The position numbers were made by a program, and so were the translations under genes. A stretch of 64,000 bases of DNA from Staphylococcus sp. IVB6181 (GTDB taxonomy: Bacteria > Bacillota > Bacilli > Staphylococcales > Staphylococcaceae): NCBI RefSeq assembly GCF_025561445.1, contig NZ_CP095096.1, forward strand, positions 537,822 through 601,821, in the 5' to 3' direction. The notes under the pieces are model-generated. The model did not search any database, was not told the DNA's origin, and saw only the letters and a program-made list of their open reading frames with translations. Positions 37,454 through 46,414 of this stretch are shown one piece after another. Positions within the stretch are counted from its first letter, which is position 1. Each line of letters opens with the position of its first letter.

Positions 37454-38062
37454 ATGGGCAAGTGGAAATCACGGTTATTTACGATTATTGGAGTCGTACT
37501 GATTTTAGTCGGTATCTTCATAGTGTTTAAACCGCAAATCGATCATTATATCGCTGGAAAACAAAATGATGCAAAAATTGAACATTATGATAAAAAACAA
37601 GCGGAACAGAAAAAAGATAAAAAAGAAGTACCGAAAGTTCCTAAAGATAAATCACAATTAGTAGGTTATATCGATATTCCGAGCGTTAAAATCAAGGAAG
37701 CGGTGTATCCTGGTCCTGCTACACCAGAGCAGTTGAACAGAGGTGTCAGCTTGGCAGAAGAAGATGAATCGTTAGATCAGCAGAACATTGCGATTGCCGG
37801 ACATACGAACACCAGCGGCAATTATCAGTTTACTAATCTGCACAAAGCTAAAAAGGGTGCAAAGGTAACATTTAAAGTAGGGAATGAAACAAGAAAATAT
37901 AAAATCACTTCTATTAGAGATGTTAAACCTGACGAAGTCAGTGTATTAGATGAACATAAAAATAGTAAAGAGCAGCTTACATTAATCACTTGTGATGATT
38001 ATAATGCGCAAACAGGCGAGTGGGAGACGCGCAGTATCTATAAAGCAGAACGTGTAGATTAA
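37454..38062 (+). CDS. srtA: Class A sortase
   Basis: A 202-residue membrane-anchored transpeptidase that links LPXTG proteins to the peptidoglycan cross-bridge. It has an N-terminal membrane helix (residues 9-27), a Lys-rich linker and the sortase barrel. The catalytic triad is visible as His in IAIAGHTNTSGNY, Cys in TLITCDDYNAQTG and Arg in WETRSIYKAE. The frame opens at 37364, but AGGAGG lies 7 nt before the ATG at 37454. Two LPXTG adhesin genes lie 1.6-17 kb downstream. Confidence 0.93.
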   Translation: MGKWKSRLFTIIGVVLILVGIFIVFKPQIDHYIAGKQNDAKIEHYDKKQAEQKKDKKEVPKVPKDKSQLVGYIDIPSVKIKEAVYPGPATPEQLNRGVSLAEEDESLDQQNIAIAGHTNTSGNYQFTNLHKAKKGAKVTFKVGNETRKYKITSIRDVKPDEVSVLDEHKNSKEQLTLITCDDYNAQTGEWETRSIYKAERVD

Positions 38063-38070
38063 TCAAATGA

Positions 38071-38117
38071 AACAGACCTGAGACAGTATGATAGATTTAT
38101 CATGTCTCAGGTCTGTT
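38071..38117. terminator. Bidirectional terminator between srtA and bioB
   Basis: AACAGACCTGAGAC (38071-38084) pairs perfectly with 38104-38117, and an ATGATA/TATCAT stem caps it. T residues follow on both strands, though short. Confidence 0.82.
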
Positions 38118-38123
38118 TGTGTT

Positions 38124-39137
38124 TTATTGAACTTCTAATTCTTTTGTAATTTGTTCAGCAGTATCTTCTGGCAAGTTGCTGTTGTCGATTTCGAAACCTA
38201 AATCTTGAATCATTCTAAAGTCCATATCATTAGGTTGGCCGCCAGTGATAAGATAATCGCCGACAAAGATTGAGTTCGCAGCAAGCAATGCAAGCGGCTG
38301 TAATGATTGTAAATTGACTTCTCTGCCGCCAGCGATACGGATTTCTTTCGTTGGATTCACTAGTCTGAATAATGCGATGATACGTAAACATTTCATAGGT
38401 GTTAATTCATCCATGCCGCCAAACTTAGTACCTTGAATAGGGTGAAGGAAGTTGATTGGAATACTGTCCGCATCAAGTTCTTTCAACTCAAAGGCCATAT
38501 CAATTCTGTCTTGTGCTGTTTCACCCATTCCGCAAATAACACCTGAACAAGGTGAGATGTTATGTGCTTTCATAATTTCAACCGTATGCACACGGTCTTC
38601 ATATGAATGTGTTGTAACTACTGTGTCGTGATAGTTTTCACTGGTATTCAGGTTATGGTTATAACGATCGACACCCGCATCTTTTAAGCGTTGTGCTTGT
38701 TCATCATTCGCAATACCTAAACAAGCACAGATTTTTAATTGCGGATGATTGTGTTTGATTTGTTTTACGGATTCAGTAATATGGTTGACTTCTTTATCAC
38801 TTGGACCTCGTCCGCTCATAACAATACAATATGTACCGATTTGATGTTCAGCTGCCGCATCTGCACCTGCAATAATGTCATTTTCTGGAATTAAAGCATA
38901 ACGATCTTTTCTTTTCATATCTCTTGATTGACCGCAATACCCGCAATCTTCAGGACAAATACCGCTTTTTGCATTCAAAATCATATTCAACTTCACTTTT
39001 TTCCCATAGTAATGCTTTCTGATGGCATAAGCCTCATCTAATAGTGTCATCGTATCGATAGATTCATCTGTATATAAATCATAGGCTTCTTCTTTTGTTA
39101 ACGCGGTGCCATTTAAAATCTTATGTGCTAATTCCAT
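38124..39137 (-). CDS. bioB: Biotin synthase
   Basis: A 337-residue radical SAM enzyme that puts sulfur into dethiobiotin. The cluster motif CxxxCxxC is in [16 protein letters not shown] (residues 55-70); further Cys residues in ICACLGIAN and [13 protein letters not shown] are the usual ones, with Arg in IRIAGGREV for the second cluster. AAGGGGGAAG precedes the ATG. No other bio gene is adjacent; biotin from it would serve the carboxylases, among them the pxp operon enzyme. Confidence 0.95.
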   Translation of the reverse strand: MELAHKILNGTALTKEEAYDLYTDESIDTMTLLDEAYAIRKHYYGKKVKLNMILNAKSGICPEDCGYCGQSRDMKRKDRYALIPENDIIAGADAAAEHQIGTYCIVMSGRGPSDKEVNHITESVKQIKHNHPQLKICACLGIANDEQAQRLKDAGVDRYNHNLNTSENYHDTVVTTHSYEDRVHTVEIMKAHNISPCSGVICGMGETAQDRIDMAFELKELDADSIPINFLHPIQGTKFGGMDELTPMKCLRIIALFRLVNPTKEIRIAGGREVNLQSLQPLALLAANSIFVGDYLITGGQPNDMDFRMIQDLGFEIDNSNLPEDTAEQITKELEVQ

Positions 39138-39683
39138 TTTTGCTTCCCCCTTAGAACTATAAAAGTCTAATTGTTAACTTGTAAACTTAAAAAGATTACA
39201 TTCACCTTGTTGATTTTACATCAAATCATTAGGATTGCCAAGTATTACTCAAATAATGTAATTTAACGATACTTATTACACTTTTAGGGTGAGGATTTGT
39301 ATAAAAGTGAAAAGTTAATATCTATTATAATAGAAGCGTTTATTAGCGTATATCAGTAAGTTTTATATTCAATTTTGATATATAAATACAATTAAATGAA
39401 AAGTGATTTGTCTAACAACAGTATTGGAATAGTGTAGGATGACCTGAAAACGAAGATTAAAATTAAAAAATTGTATAGCAAAACTGTCTATTCTCAAACG
39501 TAATTGAAACAATAATATTAGATAACGTTTTGAAAATCATTTTAAAAATAATGTACAATTAGATAATTCAAAAAAAGTATAATAAAATGATGCAAATAAC
39601 ATTCAAATGGGGTATGATGTAGGTGTAATATTAATTTAAGTTGCTTAGGGCATAATAGGACAATCACGAAAGGGGAAACATTA
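39138..39683. other. Intergenic region between bioB and the broken adhesin gene
   Basis: Near bioB lies a dyad TGTAAACTT-AAA-AAGATTACA (39180-39200), directly next to TTGTTAAC; a BirA-type operator is possible but unproven. A perfect 14-bp palindrome TCTATTATAATAGA is at 39321-39334 and contains a TATAAT. GGGGTATGATG at 39609-39619 is the closest -10-like word to the adhesin gene but lacks a clear -35. The rest is AT-rich without genes. Confidence 0.45.
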
Positions 39684-40553
39684 ATGAAAAAATATTCCAA
39701 TGGATTTAACGCGAGGCGCCAAAATCAATATTCGATCCGCAAATTTACAGTAGGTACAGCTTCGATTATAGTAGGTGCAACAATTTTATTTGGACTAGGA
39801 AATGAAGCGAGAGCTGCAGAATCATCAACTTCAAGCAGTACTACATCATCTGCTGACCAAACGTCAGGTTCAACAACACCTGAATCGACCGACCAGTTAG
39901 TAGGAACATCGTCTAATTCAACTGACCAGTCAGTAGGTACAAATACTGAATCACCATCACCAACTGCAGAACAAACACAAACAGCTACTGAACCTGCGGC
40001 TTCAGTTGAGGCACCAGCAAGTGCTGATACAGTACAACCCGCACAAGATGCGACTACAAAGGACAGCAATGTAACATCTTCAACAGAAGCACCGACAGCA
40101 GATACTTCTTCGAAAGATACGGCATCTGAGCCGGCACCAACACCTGATACATCTTCAACAACAGAAAAAGCATCTGAGCCAGCACCAACAGGAGATACAT
40201 CAGCTGCGGAAAAAGTTTCTGAACCAGCACCATCATCTGGTACATCTTCAACAACAGAAAAGGCATCTGAACCAACACCGACTGAAGCACCAGCACCGTC
40301 TTCAACAACGGAAACTACTTCAGGTTCAACTTCAGAGCCAACATCATCATCAACTGAATCAGCATCATCAGCTCCTAAAGAGCCAACTGCTGAACCAACA
40401 AGCTCAGTAATAACTGCATCTGAGCCGACAGAACAAATTACAGCAGCAAGTTCGAATACAACAGGTACGACAAATACAGATACATCAGCATCATCAACAT
40501 TAGCTGAACAAGCAGGTGTTACATCAACTGATTCTCCTGAAATAGCAACTTAA
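39684..40553 (+). CDS. Sdr-type adhesin, N-terminal fragment
   Basis: The first 289 codons of an LPXTG adhesin. The signal peptide has the YSIRK/GXXS motif ([20 protein letters not shown]), cleaved probably after ARAA, and is followed by some 240 residues of Ser/Thr/Glu/Pro-rich sequence. AAAGGGGAAA precedes the ATG. The frame ends at TAA 40551-40553, but protein-like sequence goes on in the same frame (see next entry). On its own this product would be secreted, unanchored and without a folded domain. Confidence 0.85.
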   Translation: MKKYSNGFNARRQNQYSIRKFTVGTASIIVGATILFGLGNEARAAESSTSSSTTSSADQTSGSTTPESTDQLVGTSSNSTDQSVGTNTESPSPTAEQTQTATEPAASVEAPASADTVQPAQDATTKDSNVTSSTEAPTADTSSKDTASEPAPTPDTSSTTEKASEPAPTGDTSAAEKVSEPAPSSGTSSTTEKASEPTPTEAPAPSSTTETTSGSTSEPTSSSTESASSAPKEPTAEPTSSVITASEPTEQITAASSNTTGTTNTDTSASSTLAEQAGVTSTDSPEIAT

Positions 40554-40556
40554 AAA

Positions 40557-43500
40557 TTGCTGCAACAATCATCTGACAATAAAGATGCAAATACGATCCA
40601 AACTACTGCTGAAACTACTCCTACATTACGTACTTTCAGTACTTTTGCGGCACCAGCAACTACTACTTTGGCAGCTGCAACTGGTACAAATGTAAACAGT
40701 TTGGTGACAGTATCTAATGCGCAAATCTCTGAAACAACGATTGATCCTAACCAATCAGGCAACTTCCGCTTAACTGCTGACTATACAGTAAATGGGGATG
40801 TGAAAGCTGGAGATTACTTTACAATCCAGTTACCTTATTATGCAAATATGGATGGAGATTTCAATCATGCAGGAACTAACAATCAAATGCAGACAGAATT
40901 ATATTCACCAGCTGGTTTAGTTGTAGATGACGGTGTATACGATACTCAAACTAAAACTTTAACTTACACTTTCACTGATTTTGTAAATGGAAAAGATCAC
41001 ATTTCTGGAAGCTTTGATTTAGCACAATTTGCTGACAGAGAAAATGCACCATACAGCGTAACGTATGCATTAAATTATAATTTAGCGGGAGAAACATTTA
41101 ATACGCAAATTACTTATGCATATGACACACATAATTATATCTCGTATCCAGCATCTATTGGAACTATGATTACTGAAGTAGATGCAACAAATACTACTAA
41201 CACATTCAAGCAAGTTATATATGTTAATCCGGATGATGTTAACCTCAGCAGAGCTTTTCTTACAATTGCGCCAAAAGATGCTAATAGTAGTGCAGTTATC
41301 AATTATAATGATACTCAATTACACATTTACAAAGTTAATGATCCAAATGCTTTAACAGACAGCTATGCATTTGACCCGACAGTCTATCAAGATTTAGCAC
41401 AAAATTATTATAATAGTGGAAGTATCTATACAAATAATAATGGCCTCTTAGAAATCAACTTTGGTCAAATTGATTCACCTTATGTAGTTGTAATGGAAAC
41501 ACCATTCGACCCGACTTACAGTAATGAAATTACTACTAGAGATACTTTCTACGCTACTGATTATGCTGGTCAATCATCATCATACTATTATGATAGTGTT
41601 GTTGTTCAAGAAACTAGCGGCGGCACAGGTGATGGAACAGTTGAAAGTTATCGTTTAGGCGACTATGTATGGAATGATACAAATCACGATGGTATTCAAG
41701 ATGTTGGAGAAACACCAATTGAAGGTGTAACGGTAACACTAAAAGATACGAATGGTACTGTTTTACAAACTGCTGTAACTGATATGTATGGAAACTATTT
41801 ATTTACAGACTTAGCGAACGGTAACTATGTGGTTGAATTTACTGCACCAGAGGGATTTGTATCAACTACTCAAGATGCAGGTACAGATAATGCTAAAGAT
41901 TCAGATGGTTTAGTTGTACCAGTAACTATTAATGGGGCAGACGATTTAACAGTAGACTCAGGTTTCTATGTTCCAGTTCCAGCAACATACAACTTAGGCG
42001 ACTATGTATGGGAAGACTCAAATAAAGACGGCATCCAAAACTCAAACGAGGTTGGCATCGAAGGTGTAACAGTAACGTTAACGAAACCAGATGGTACAAC
42101 AGTAACGATAGTTACAGATGCCCAAGGTAAATACAACTTCTCTGGCTTAGGAAATGGAGAATATACAGTAACGTTCACACCGCCAGCAGGCTATGAAGCA
42201 TCTCCAGTAAATGTAGGCGATGTTGCATTAGACTCAAATGGTTTAACAATAACAGCGACAATCAATAACGCAGACAACACAACGATTGACTCAGGATTCT
42301 TCAAACCGACGGTTGAGCCGACACCAGTTCCAGCAACATACAATTTAGGCGACTATGTATGGGAAGATTCAAATAAAGACGGCATCCAAAACTCAAACGA
42401 GGTTGGGATCGAAGGTGTAACAGTAACGTTGACGAAACCAGATGGTACAACAGTAACAACAGTTACAGATGCGACTGGTAAGTATAACTTCTCAGGTTTA
42501 GAGAATGGAGAATACACAGTAACGTTCACGCCACCAGCAGGTTATGAAGCATCACCAGTGAATGTAGGCGACGCAGCATTAGACTCAAACGGTTTAACAA
42601 CAACAGCGACAATCAATAACGCAGATAATACAACAATTGACAGTGGCTTCTTCAAACCAGTAGTAGAAACACCACAAGAACCGGCAACTTACACAGTCGG
42701 AGATAAAGTTTGGGAAGATACAAACAAAGATGGTATCCAAAACTCCAATGAGCCGGGCATCGAAGGTGTAACAGTTACGTTAACGAAACCAGATGGTACA
42801 ACAGTAACAACAGTTACAGATGGAAATGGTAACTATGAGTTCACAAACCTTCCAAACGGTGATTATACAATCACATTTGAAACACCAGAAGGATACGAGC
42901 CAACAACACCAAATGTTGGAAACACTGAATTAGATTCAAACGGTACAACAACAACAGTTACAGTAAATAACGGAGACGATAAAACAATCGATAGCGGATT
43001 CGTTAAACCAGTCGTAGAAACACCACAAGAACCGGCAACTTACACAGTTGGAGATAAAGTATGGGAAGATACAAACAAAGACGGTATCCAAAACTCAAAT
43101 GAGCCGGGTATTCCAGGCGTAACAGTAACGTTAACTAAGCCGGACGGATCAACAGTAGTAACAACAACTGATAATAACGGTAATTACGAGTTCACAAACC
43201 TTCCGAATGGTGATTACACAATTACGTTCGAAACACCAGATGGATATGAACCAACTACACCAAATGTTGGTAATACTGAATTAGATTCAAACGGTACAAC
43301 AACAACAGTTACAGTGAATAACGCGGATGATAAGACAATCGATAGCGGATTCGTTAAACCGACGGTTGAGCCGACACCAGTTCCAGCAACATACAACTTA
43401 GGCGACTACGTATGGGAAGACTCAAATAAAGACGGCATCCAAAACTCAAATGAGGTTGGGATAGAAGGTGTAACAGTAACATTAACTAAGCCGGATGGTA

Positions 43501-43970
43501 CAACAGTAACGACAGTTACAGATGGAAATGGTAACTATGAGTTCACAAACCTTCCAAACGGTGATTATACAATCACATTCGAAACACCAGAAGGTTATGA
43601 ACCAACAACACCAAATGTTGGAAACACTGAATTAGATTCAAACGGCACAACAACAGTTACAGTGAACAACTCTGATGACAAGACGATTGATAGTGGATTC
43701 GTTAAACCTGTAACACCAGAGGAGCCAACAACTCCAGAGGAGCCGACAACACCGGAAGAACCAACAACACCAGCAGCACCAAGTCAACCTGAAAAGGCAG
43801 CAGTGAGCCCAATCAAAGAAAGCAAAGCTGAAACACCATCTAAAGGCAAAGAAGCTAAAAAAGAATTACCTGAAACTGGTCAGGATGGATTGAATGCTAC
43901 GTTAATCGGTTCAGCTTTTGCGGCACTTGGAAGCATCTTATTATTCAAACGTCGTAAAAAGAATCAATAA
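40557..43970 (+). CDS. Sdr-type adhesin, C-terminal fragment (A domain, B repeats, LPETG)
   Basis: The part after the stop, 1137 codons from a TTG with no ribosome site, so unlikely to be translated alone. Residues about 45-350 form the A domain (N2-N3), with the latch-type motif TYTFTDFVNGKDHISGSF seen in fibrinogen- and collagen-binding Sdr/Clf proteins. Six SdrD-like B repeats follow, each starting with LGDYVWEDSNKDGIQNSNE or the like (calcium-binding). Instead of a long SD repeat there are only three EEPTTP units. The C-terminus has LPETG, a membrane helix and KRRKKNQ. Confidence 0.82.
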   Translation: MLQQSSDNKDANTIQTTAETTPTLRTFSTFAAPATTTLAAATGTNVNSLVTVSNAQISETTIDPNQSGNFRLTADYTVNGDVKAGDYFTIQLPYYANMDGDFNHAGTNNQMQTELYSPAGLVVDDGVYDTQTKTLTYTFTDFVNGKDHISGSFDLAQFADRENAPYSVTYALNYNLAGETFNTQITYAYDTHNYISYPASIGTMITEVDATNTTNTFKQVIYVNPDDVNLSRAFLTIAPKDANSSAVINYNDTQLHIYKVNDPNALTDSYAFDPTVYQDLAQNYYNSGSIYTNNNGLLEINFGQIDSPYVVVMETPFDPTYSNEITTRDTFYATDYAGQSSSYYYDSVVVQETSGGTGDGTVESYRLGDYVWNDTNHDGIQDVGETPIEGVTVTLKDTNGTVLQTAVTDMYGNYLFTDLANGNYVVEFTAPEGFVSTTQDAGTDNAKDSDGLVVPVTINGADDLTVDSGFYVPVPATYNLGDYVWEDSNKDGIQNSNEVGIEGVTVTLTKPDGTTVTIVTDAQGKYNFSGLGNGEYTVTFTPPAGYEASPVNVGDVALDSNGLTITATINNADNTTIDSGFFKPTVEPTPVPATYNLGDYVWEDSNKDGIQNSNEVGIEGVTVTLTKPDGTTVTTVTDATGKYNFSGLENGEYTVTFTPPAGYEASPVNVGDAALDSNGLTTTATINNADNTTIDSGFFKPVVETPQEPATYTVGDKVWEDTNKDGIQNSNEPGIEGVTVTLTKPDGTTVTTVTDGNGNYEFTNLPNGDYTITFETPEGYEPTTPNVGNTELDSNGTTTTVTVNNGDDKTIDSGFVKPVVETPQEPATYTVGDKVWEDTNKDGIQNSNEPGIPGVTVTLTKPDGSTVVTTTDNNGNYEFTNLPNGDYTITFETPDGYEPTTPNVGNTELDSNGTTTTVTVNNADDKTIDSGFVKPTVEPTPVPATYNLGDYVWEDSNKDGIQNSNEVGIEGVTVTLTKPDGTTVTTVTDGNGNYEFTNLPNGDYTITFETPEGYEPTTPNVGNTELDSNGTTTVTVNNSDDKTIDSGFVKPVTPEEPTTPEEPTTPEEPTTPAAPSQPEKAAVSPIKESKAETPSKGKEAKKELPETGQDGLNATLIGSAFAALGSILLFKRRKKNQ
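41650..43710 (+). repeat. Six SdrD-type B repeats
   Basis: Units begin near 41650, 41987, 42341, 42689, 43037 and 43390, about 110 codons each. Units 2, 3 and 6 share NLGDYVWEDSNKDG, units 4 and 5 share TVGDKVWEDTNKDG; the first is the most divergent. Unit similarity at DNA level is high, so recent duplication or gene conversion is likely. Confidence 0.85.
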
Positions 43971-44102
43971 GATCACAATCAATCAATAAAATAATGCAAC
44001 ACAAATAAGTATCGTTTTACTAGAGTGAACTGCTCCCTGTCAAGTAGACAGGAAAAAACAAAAAATAATTTATTGGGAATCTGATAAACAAATTTTAAGT
44101 TA

Positions 44103-44145
44103 CTGTACAAATGAGTTGATAAATCTCGTTTGTACAGTTTTTTTA
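44103..44145 (+). terminator. Terminator downstream of the broken adhesin
   Basis: CTGTACAAA with its complement TTTGTACAG (44129-44137), plus inner GAG/CTC, is followed by T7. It is strong and sits inside the left end of the IS. Confidence 0.85.
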
Positions 44146-44172
44146 TTCTCCTAGCGCACTATCGTTTGCTTG

Positions 44173-44221
44173 ATCTGGTAAAAAAAGTGGTGCGCTACGC
44201 ACACTACTTTTTTTACCAGAT
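44173..44221. terminator. Long symmetric hairpin near the IS left end
   Basis: ATCTGGTAAAAAAAGT (44173-44188) pairs with 44206-44221, with GTGCG/CGCAC further in. A7 and T7 lie inside the stem. It does not belong to usual IS3 elements and may be an inserted terminator-type repeat. Confidence 0.7.
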
Positions 44222-44247
44222 TATTTAGGGTAGACATTAGTTAGAAG

Positions 44248-45146
44248 TTAAGCAATTAATCTTTCCATTTCCAAAGTAATTCTCTCATTGTTGTAAAAAT
44301 CAATGTATTCTTTAAACTGCGAGCGTGCAGTTTTTATATCCTTGAATTTATAATGTCTATTACCGCGATAAATTTCTGATTTCATTATTCACCAAAATGA
44401 TTCCATTGGACTATTATCTATGCATCGTCCGACTCGTGACATGCTTTGAATAACACCTTGCTCATCGAGCAAGAATTTAAAATGTTTGCTTGTATATTGA
44501 AAACCTCTGTCGCTATGTAGTATTAAGCCGCTTATATTTTTCACTTTCTTTAACGCTTTATTGAAAGTATTAAAAACCAGCTGATTGTTATTTGAATAAC
44601 TTATATCATAGCTTACAATTTTACCTGTTCCGAGATCTCTGATAGCGCTTAAATAAAATTTCCTTCCATTTTCTAAAATAAGTTCTGTCACATCTGTTAC
44701 CCATTTTTTGTTAGCTTCCGTTTCACTAAATTCTCTATCTAATAAATTCTCGGCAGTAATAGTAGGTGTTGAGGGTCTATATCTTTTTCTTGCAGCACGT
44801 ATGCAAGATTTTAGACCTAATTTTTTCATTAAACGATATACTCGTTTACGACTTACTTTTTTATCCAGTCTTAAACAGATATATATACGAATACGACGAT
44901 AACCATATATACCGTTGTATTTATTGAAAATCCACAAGATTTCTTTCATTAATATTTCATCTTCAATTTCACGCTGTGTTTTAAATTCTCTTCTCTTTCT
45001 CCACTTATAATAACTGGCTCTAGAAATTCCAACCACCTTACATAACAGAGTTATTGGATATTCATTTTTTAAGTCTTCTATTACAAGGTACTCAACTATT
45101 TGTCTAAACGGCGATTGATCAGCTCTCTTTCTTTCTCCTTCAACTT
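44248..45146 (-). pseudogene. IS3-family transposase OrfB, nonsense-interrupted
   Basis: The DDE integrase frame contains the conserved WVTDVTEL (first Asp), GLILHSDRGFQYTSKHF (second Asp) and DNSPMESFW (Glu). Right after SPMESFW a TGA (44389-44391) stops the frame, where intact relatives continue FxGxxKSE; the same frame resumes IMKSEIYRGNRHYK and ends at 44248. The last part of relatives (the Y-N-P-x-x-Y-R type end) is missing. The protein would need -1 frameshifting from orfA and is dead without suppression of the stop. Confidence 0.82.
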
Positions 45147-45800
45147 TTTTAAAATCTTGTTTTCCATTTCTAAGTATTTGATTCTTTCTTCAAGAGCTTT
45201 TGTTTTAGCTAATGCTTGTTCTTCATCAGTCATTGTCTGAGTTGGCTTACCTTTATCTCTTCCGTCTACAAGACCGGCACTTCCAAATTGTTCATATTTT
45301 TTAACCCAACTATATACTTGGCCATAATTAACATTATATTTTAAAGCTGTTTTCTTATAATCTTTTTCTGACTCAATACATGCTTCTACTATTTCTACAC
45401 GTTCTTCGAACGTTGTTTTTCTCGCTTTCATTGAATACACCCCTAGTAATGGAGAATATGAAACATTCTCTTTTCCTAAAGTATATCGTTTTATCCAATC
45501 CCTAACAGTAGAATATGCTGGAATATTATATTTTATTGCTAAATCAACAGCAGAAACACCTTCAGTTAAGTATTCCTGAACAATTGTTTCTTTAAATGCT
45601 TTACTATAAGTATTATTGCTTTTCTTTGGTAATAGTACCTCAACGCCATGTACTTTATATTGGTGATATTTAAACATCACCTGTTTACGTTTTAATTCTA
45701 TACCACTCTTTTCTATAGCTTCATTACAACTATAACCTTCATCTATTAAACTAAATGTTAAGAGAAATAATTTAATGTCACTTTCGAGATATTTAGACAT
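45096..45800 (-). CDS. IS3-family transposase OrfA
   Basis: A 234-residue DNA-binding protein with two helix-turn-helix units (IVQEYLTEGVSAVDLAIKYN and VEIVEACIESEKDYKKTALK) and a C-terminal leucine-zipper-like coiled coil (LEERIKYLEMENKILKKLKE). It is typical of IS150-group elements. Near its end the slippery run AAAAAAG (45144-45150 on the minus strand) allows the -1 shift into orfB. The frame is intact. Confidence 0.85.
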   Translation of the reverse strand: MSKYLESDIKLFLLTFSLIDEGYSCNEAIEKSGIELKRKQVMFKYHQYKVHGVEVLLPKKSNNTYSKAFKETIVQEYLTEGVSAVDLAIKYNIPAYSTVRDWIKRYTLGKENVSYSPLLGVYSMKARKTTFEERVEIVEACIESEKDYKKTALKYNVNYGQVYSWVKKYEQFGSAGLVDGRDKGKPTQTMTDEEQALAKTKALEERIKYLEMENKILKKLKEKERELINRRLDK

Positions 45801-45885
45801 AAGAATGCTCCCCCTATAGTTTTGTTTTTTTAGTGTCTACTATAGGGGGAGCATATCAGAGTATCGCTCTAGTAATTCGGTACTT

Positions 45886-46414
45886 TTTTTATTTTTAATA
45901 GTGTGGAGGATATAAAATTAAATGGGGTGAAAAGCGTATAAATAAGAGTATTTACCTTAAAAATGATAACTATTCATATTAATGTGGATAGTTATCTTTG
46001 TAAATGTGTCTAATTTGTGATAATTGTAAACGTTTTATTAAGTGTATTATGTAACTGAAGATAGGAGAAAATGATAGTTTTTGCCATAATAAAACCTTAT
46101 TTTTAATGAAGATTGTATAAAAATAAAATTGATTGAACTCAATTGCATTGCGTAATCTGGCGTGCTTTATCTAGGTGAAGTATATAAGAAAATTATGTTA
46201 TAGATTACAAAATTGCATATTGAAAATTATTTGATAATAAAAAGCGTGGCGACACAAAAATTTACGAAAAATGGATAAAAGACTTAACTAAATTGATTGG
46301 AAATGTGCTACTATTTACTTGCACTAATTTTTTGACAATTTTAACAAAGTAGTGGGCTTCATTTATAACGTTAACAAGTACAATTTTCATATCTAGAAAG
46401 GGGTTATTACTTTT
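45886..46414. other. AT-rich leader region of the giant adhesin gene
   Basis: No gene is seen. A hairpin GATAACTAT/ATAGTTATC lies at 45965-45996. TTGACA at 46332-46337 is the best -35 but has no -10 at 16-18 nt (TATAAC at 46364 is 26 nt away). GAAAGGGG at about 46395-46402 is the ribosome site of the next gene. A regulated promoter with activator binding is possible. Confidence 0.4.

Larger units (their letters stand above)
39684..43970 (+). pseudogene. Sdr-family LPXTG adhesin gene interrupted by an in-frame stop
   Basis: The two open frames at 39684-40553 and 40557-43970 are in the same reading frame, separated by TAA-AAA. The sequence around the stop (IAT-stop-KLLQQSSDNKDA) matches [14 protein letters not shown] in the intact paralogue at 46415, so this was one gene of about 1428 codons: YSIRK signal, Ser/Thr-rich region, ligand-binding A domain, six B repeats, a short EEPTTP wall region and LPETG anchor. 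A nonsense mutation, a sequencing error or suppression are the choices; a frameshift is ruled out. Confidence 0.82.
44007..45885 (-). mobile_element. Degraded IS3-family (IS150-type) insertion sequence
   Basis: The element carries orfA and a broken orfB on the minus strand. Inward-facing ends are alike: TGCTCCCTGTCAAGTAGACA on the left (44031-44050) and TGCTCCCCCTATAGTAGACA on the right (reverse of 45834-45853), both running into AAAAAACAAAA. The likeness continues outward for 20-30 bp (TTACTAGAG, AAGTaTCG/AAGTaCCG), so the true ends may be at about 44007 and 45885. It lies between two paralogous adhesin genes. Confidence 0.78.

Noticed and set aside
39172..39200. BirA operator at bioB
   Set aside because: TTGTTAAC and TGTAAAC words are present, but they are not in the usual inverted arrangement; the dyad TGTAAACTT-AAA-AAGATTACA has short spacing. 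Not strong enough to call as BirA.
40557..43970. Independent gene starting at TTG 40557
   Set aside because: No ribosome site, no signal peptide, and same phase as the upstream signal-peptide frame. It is the rest of a broken gene.
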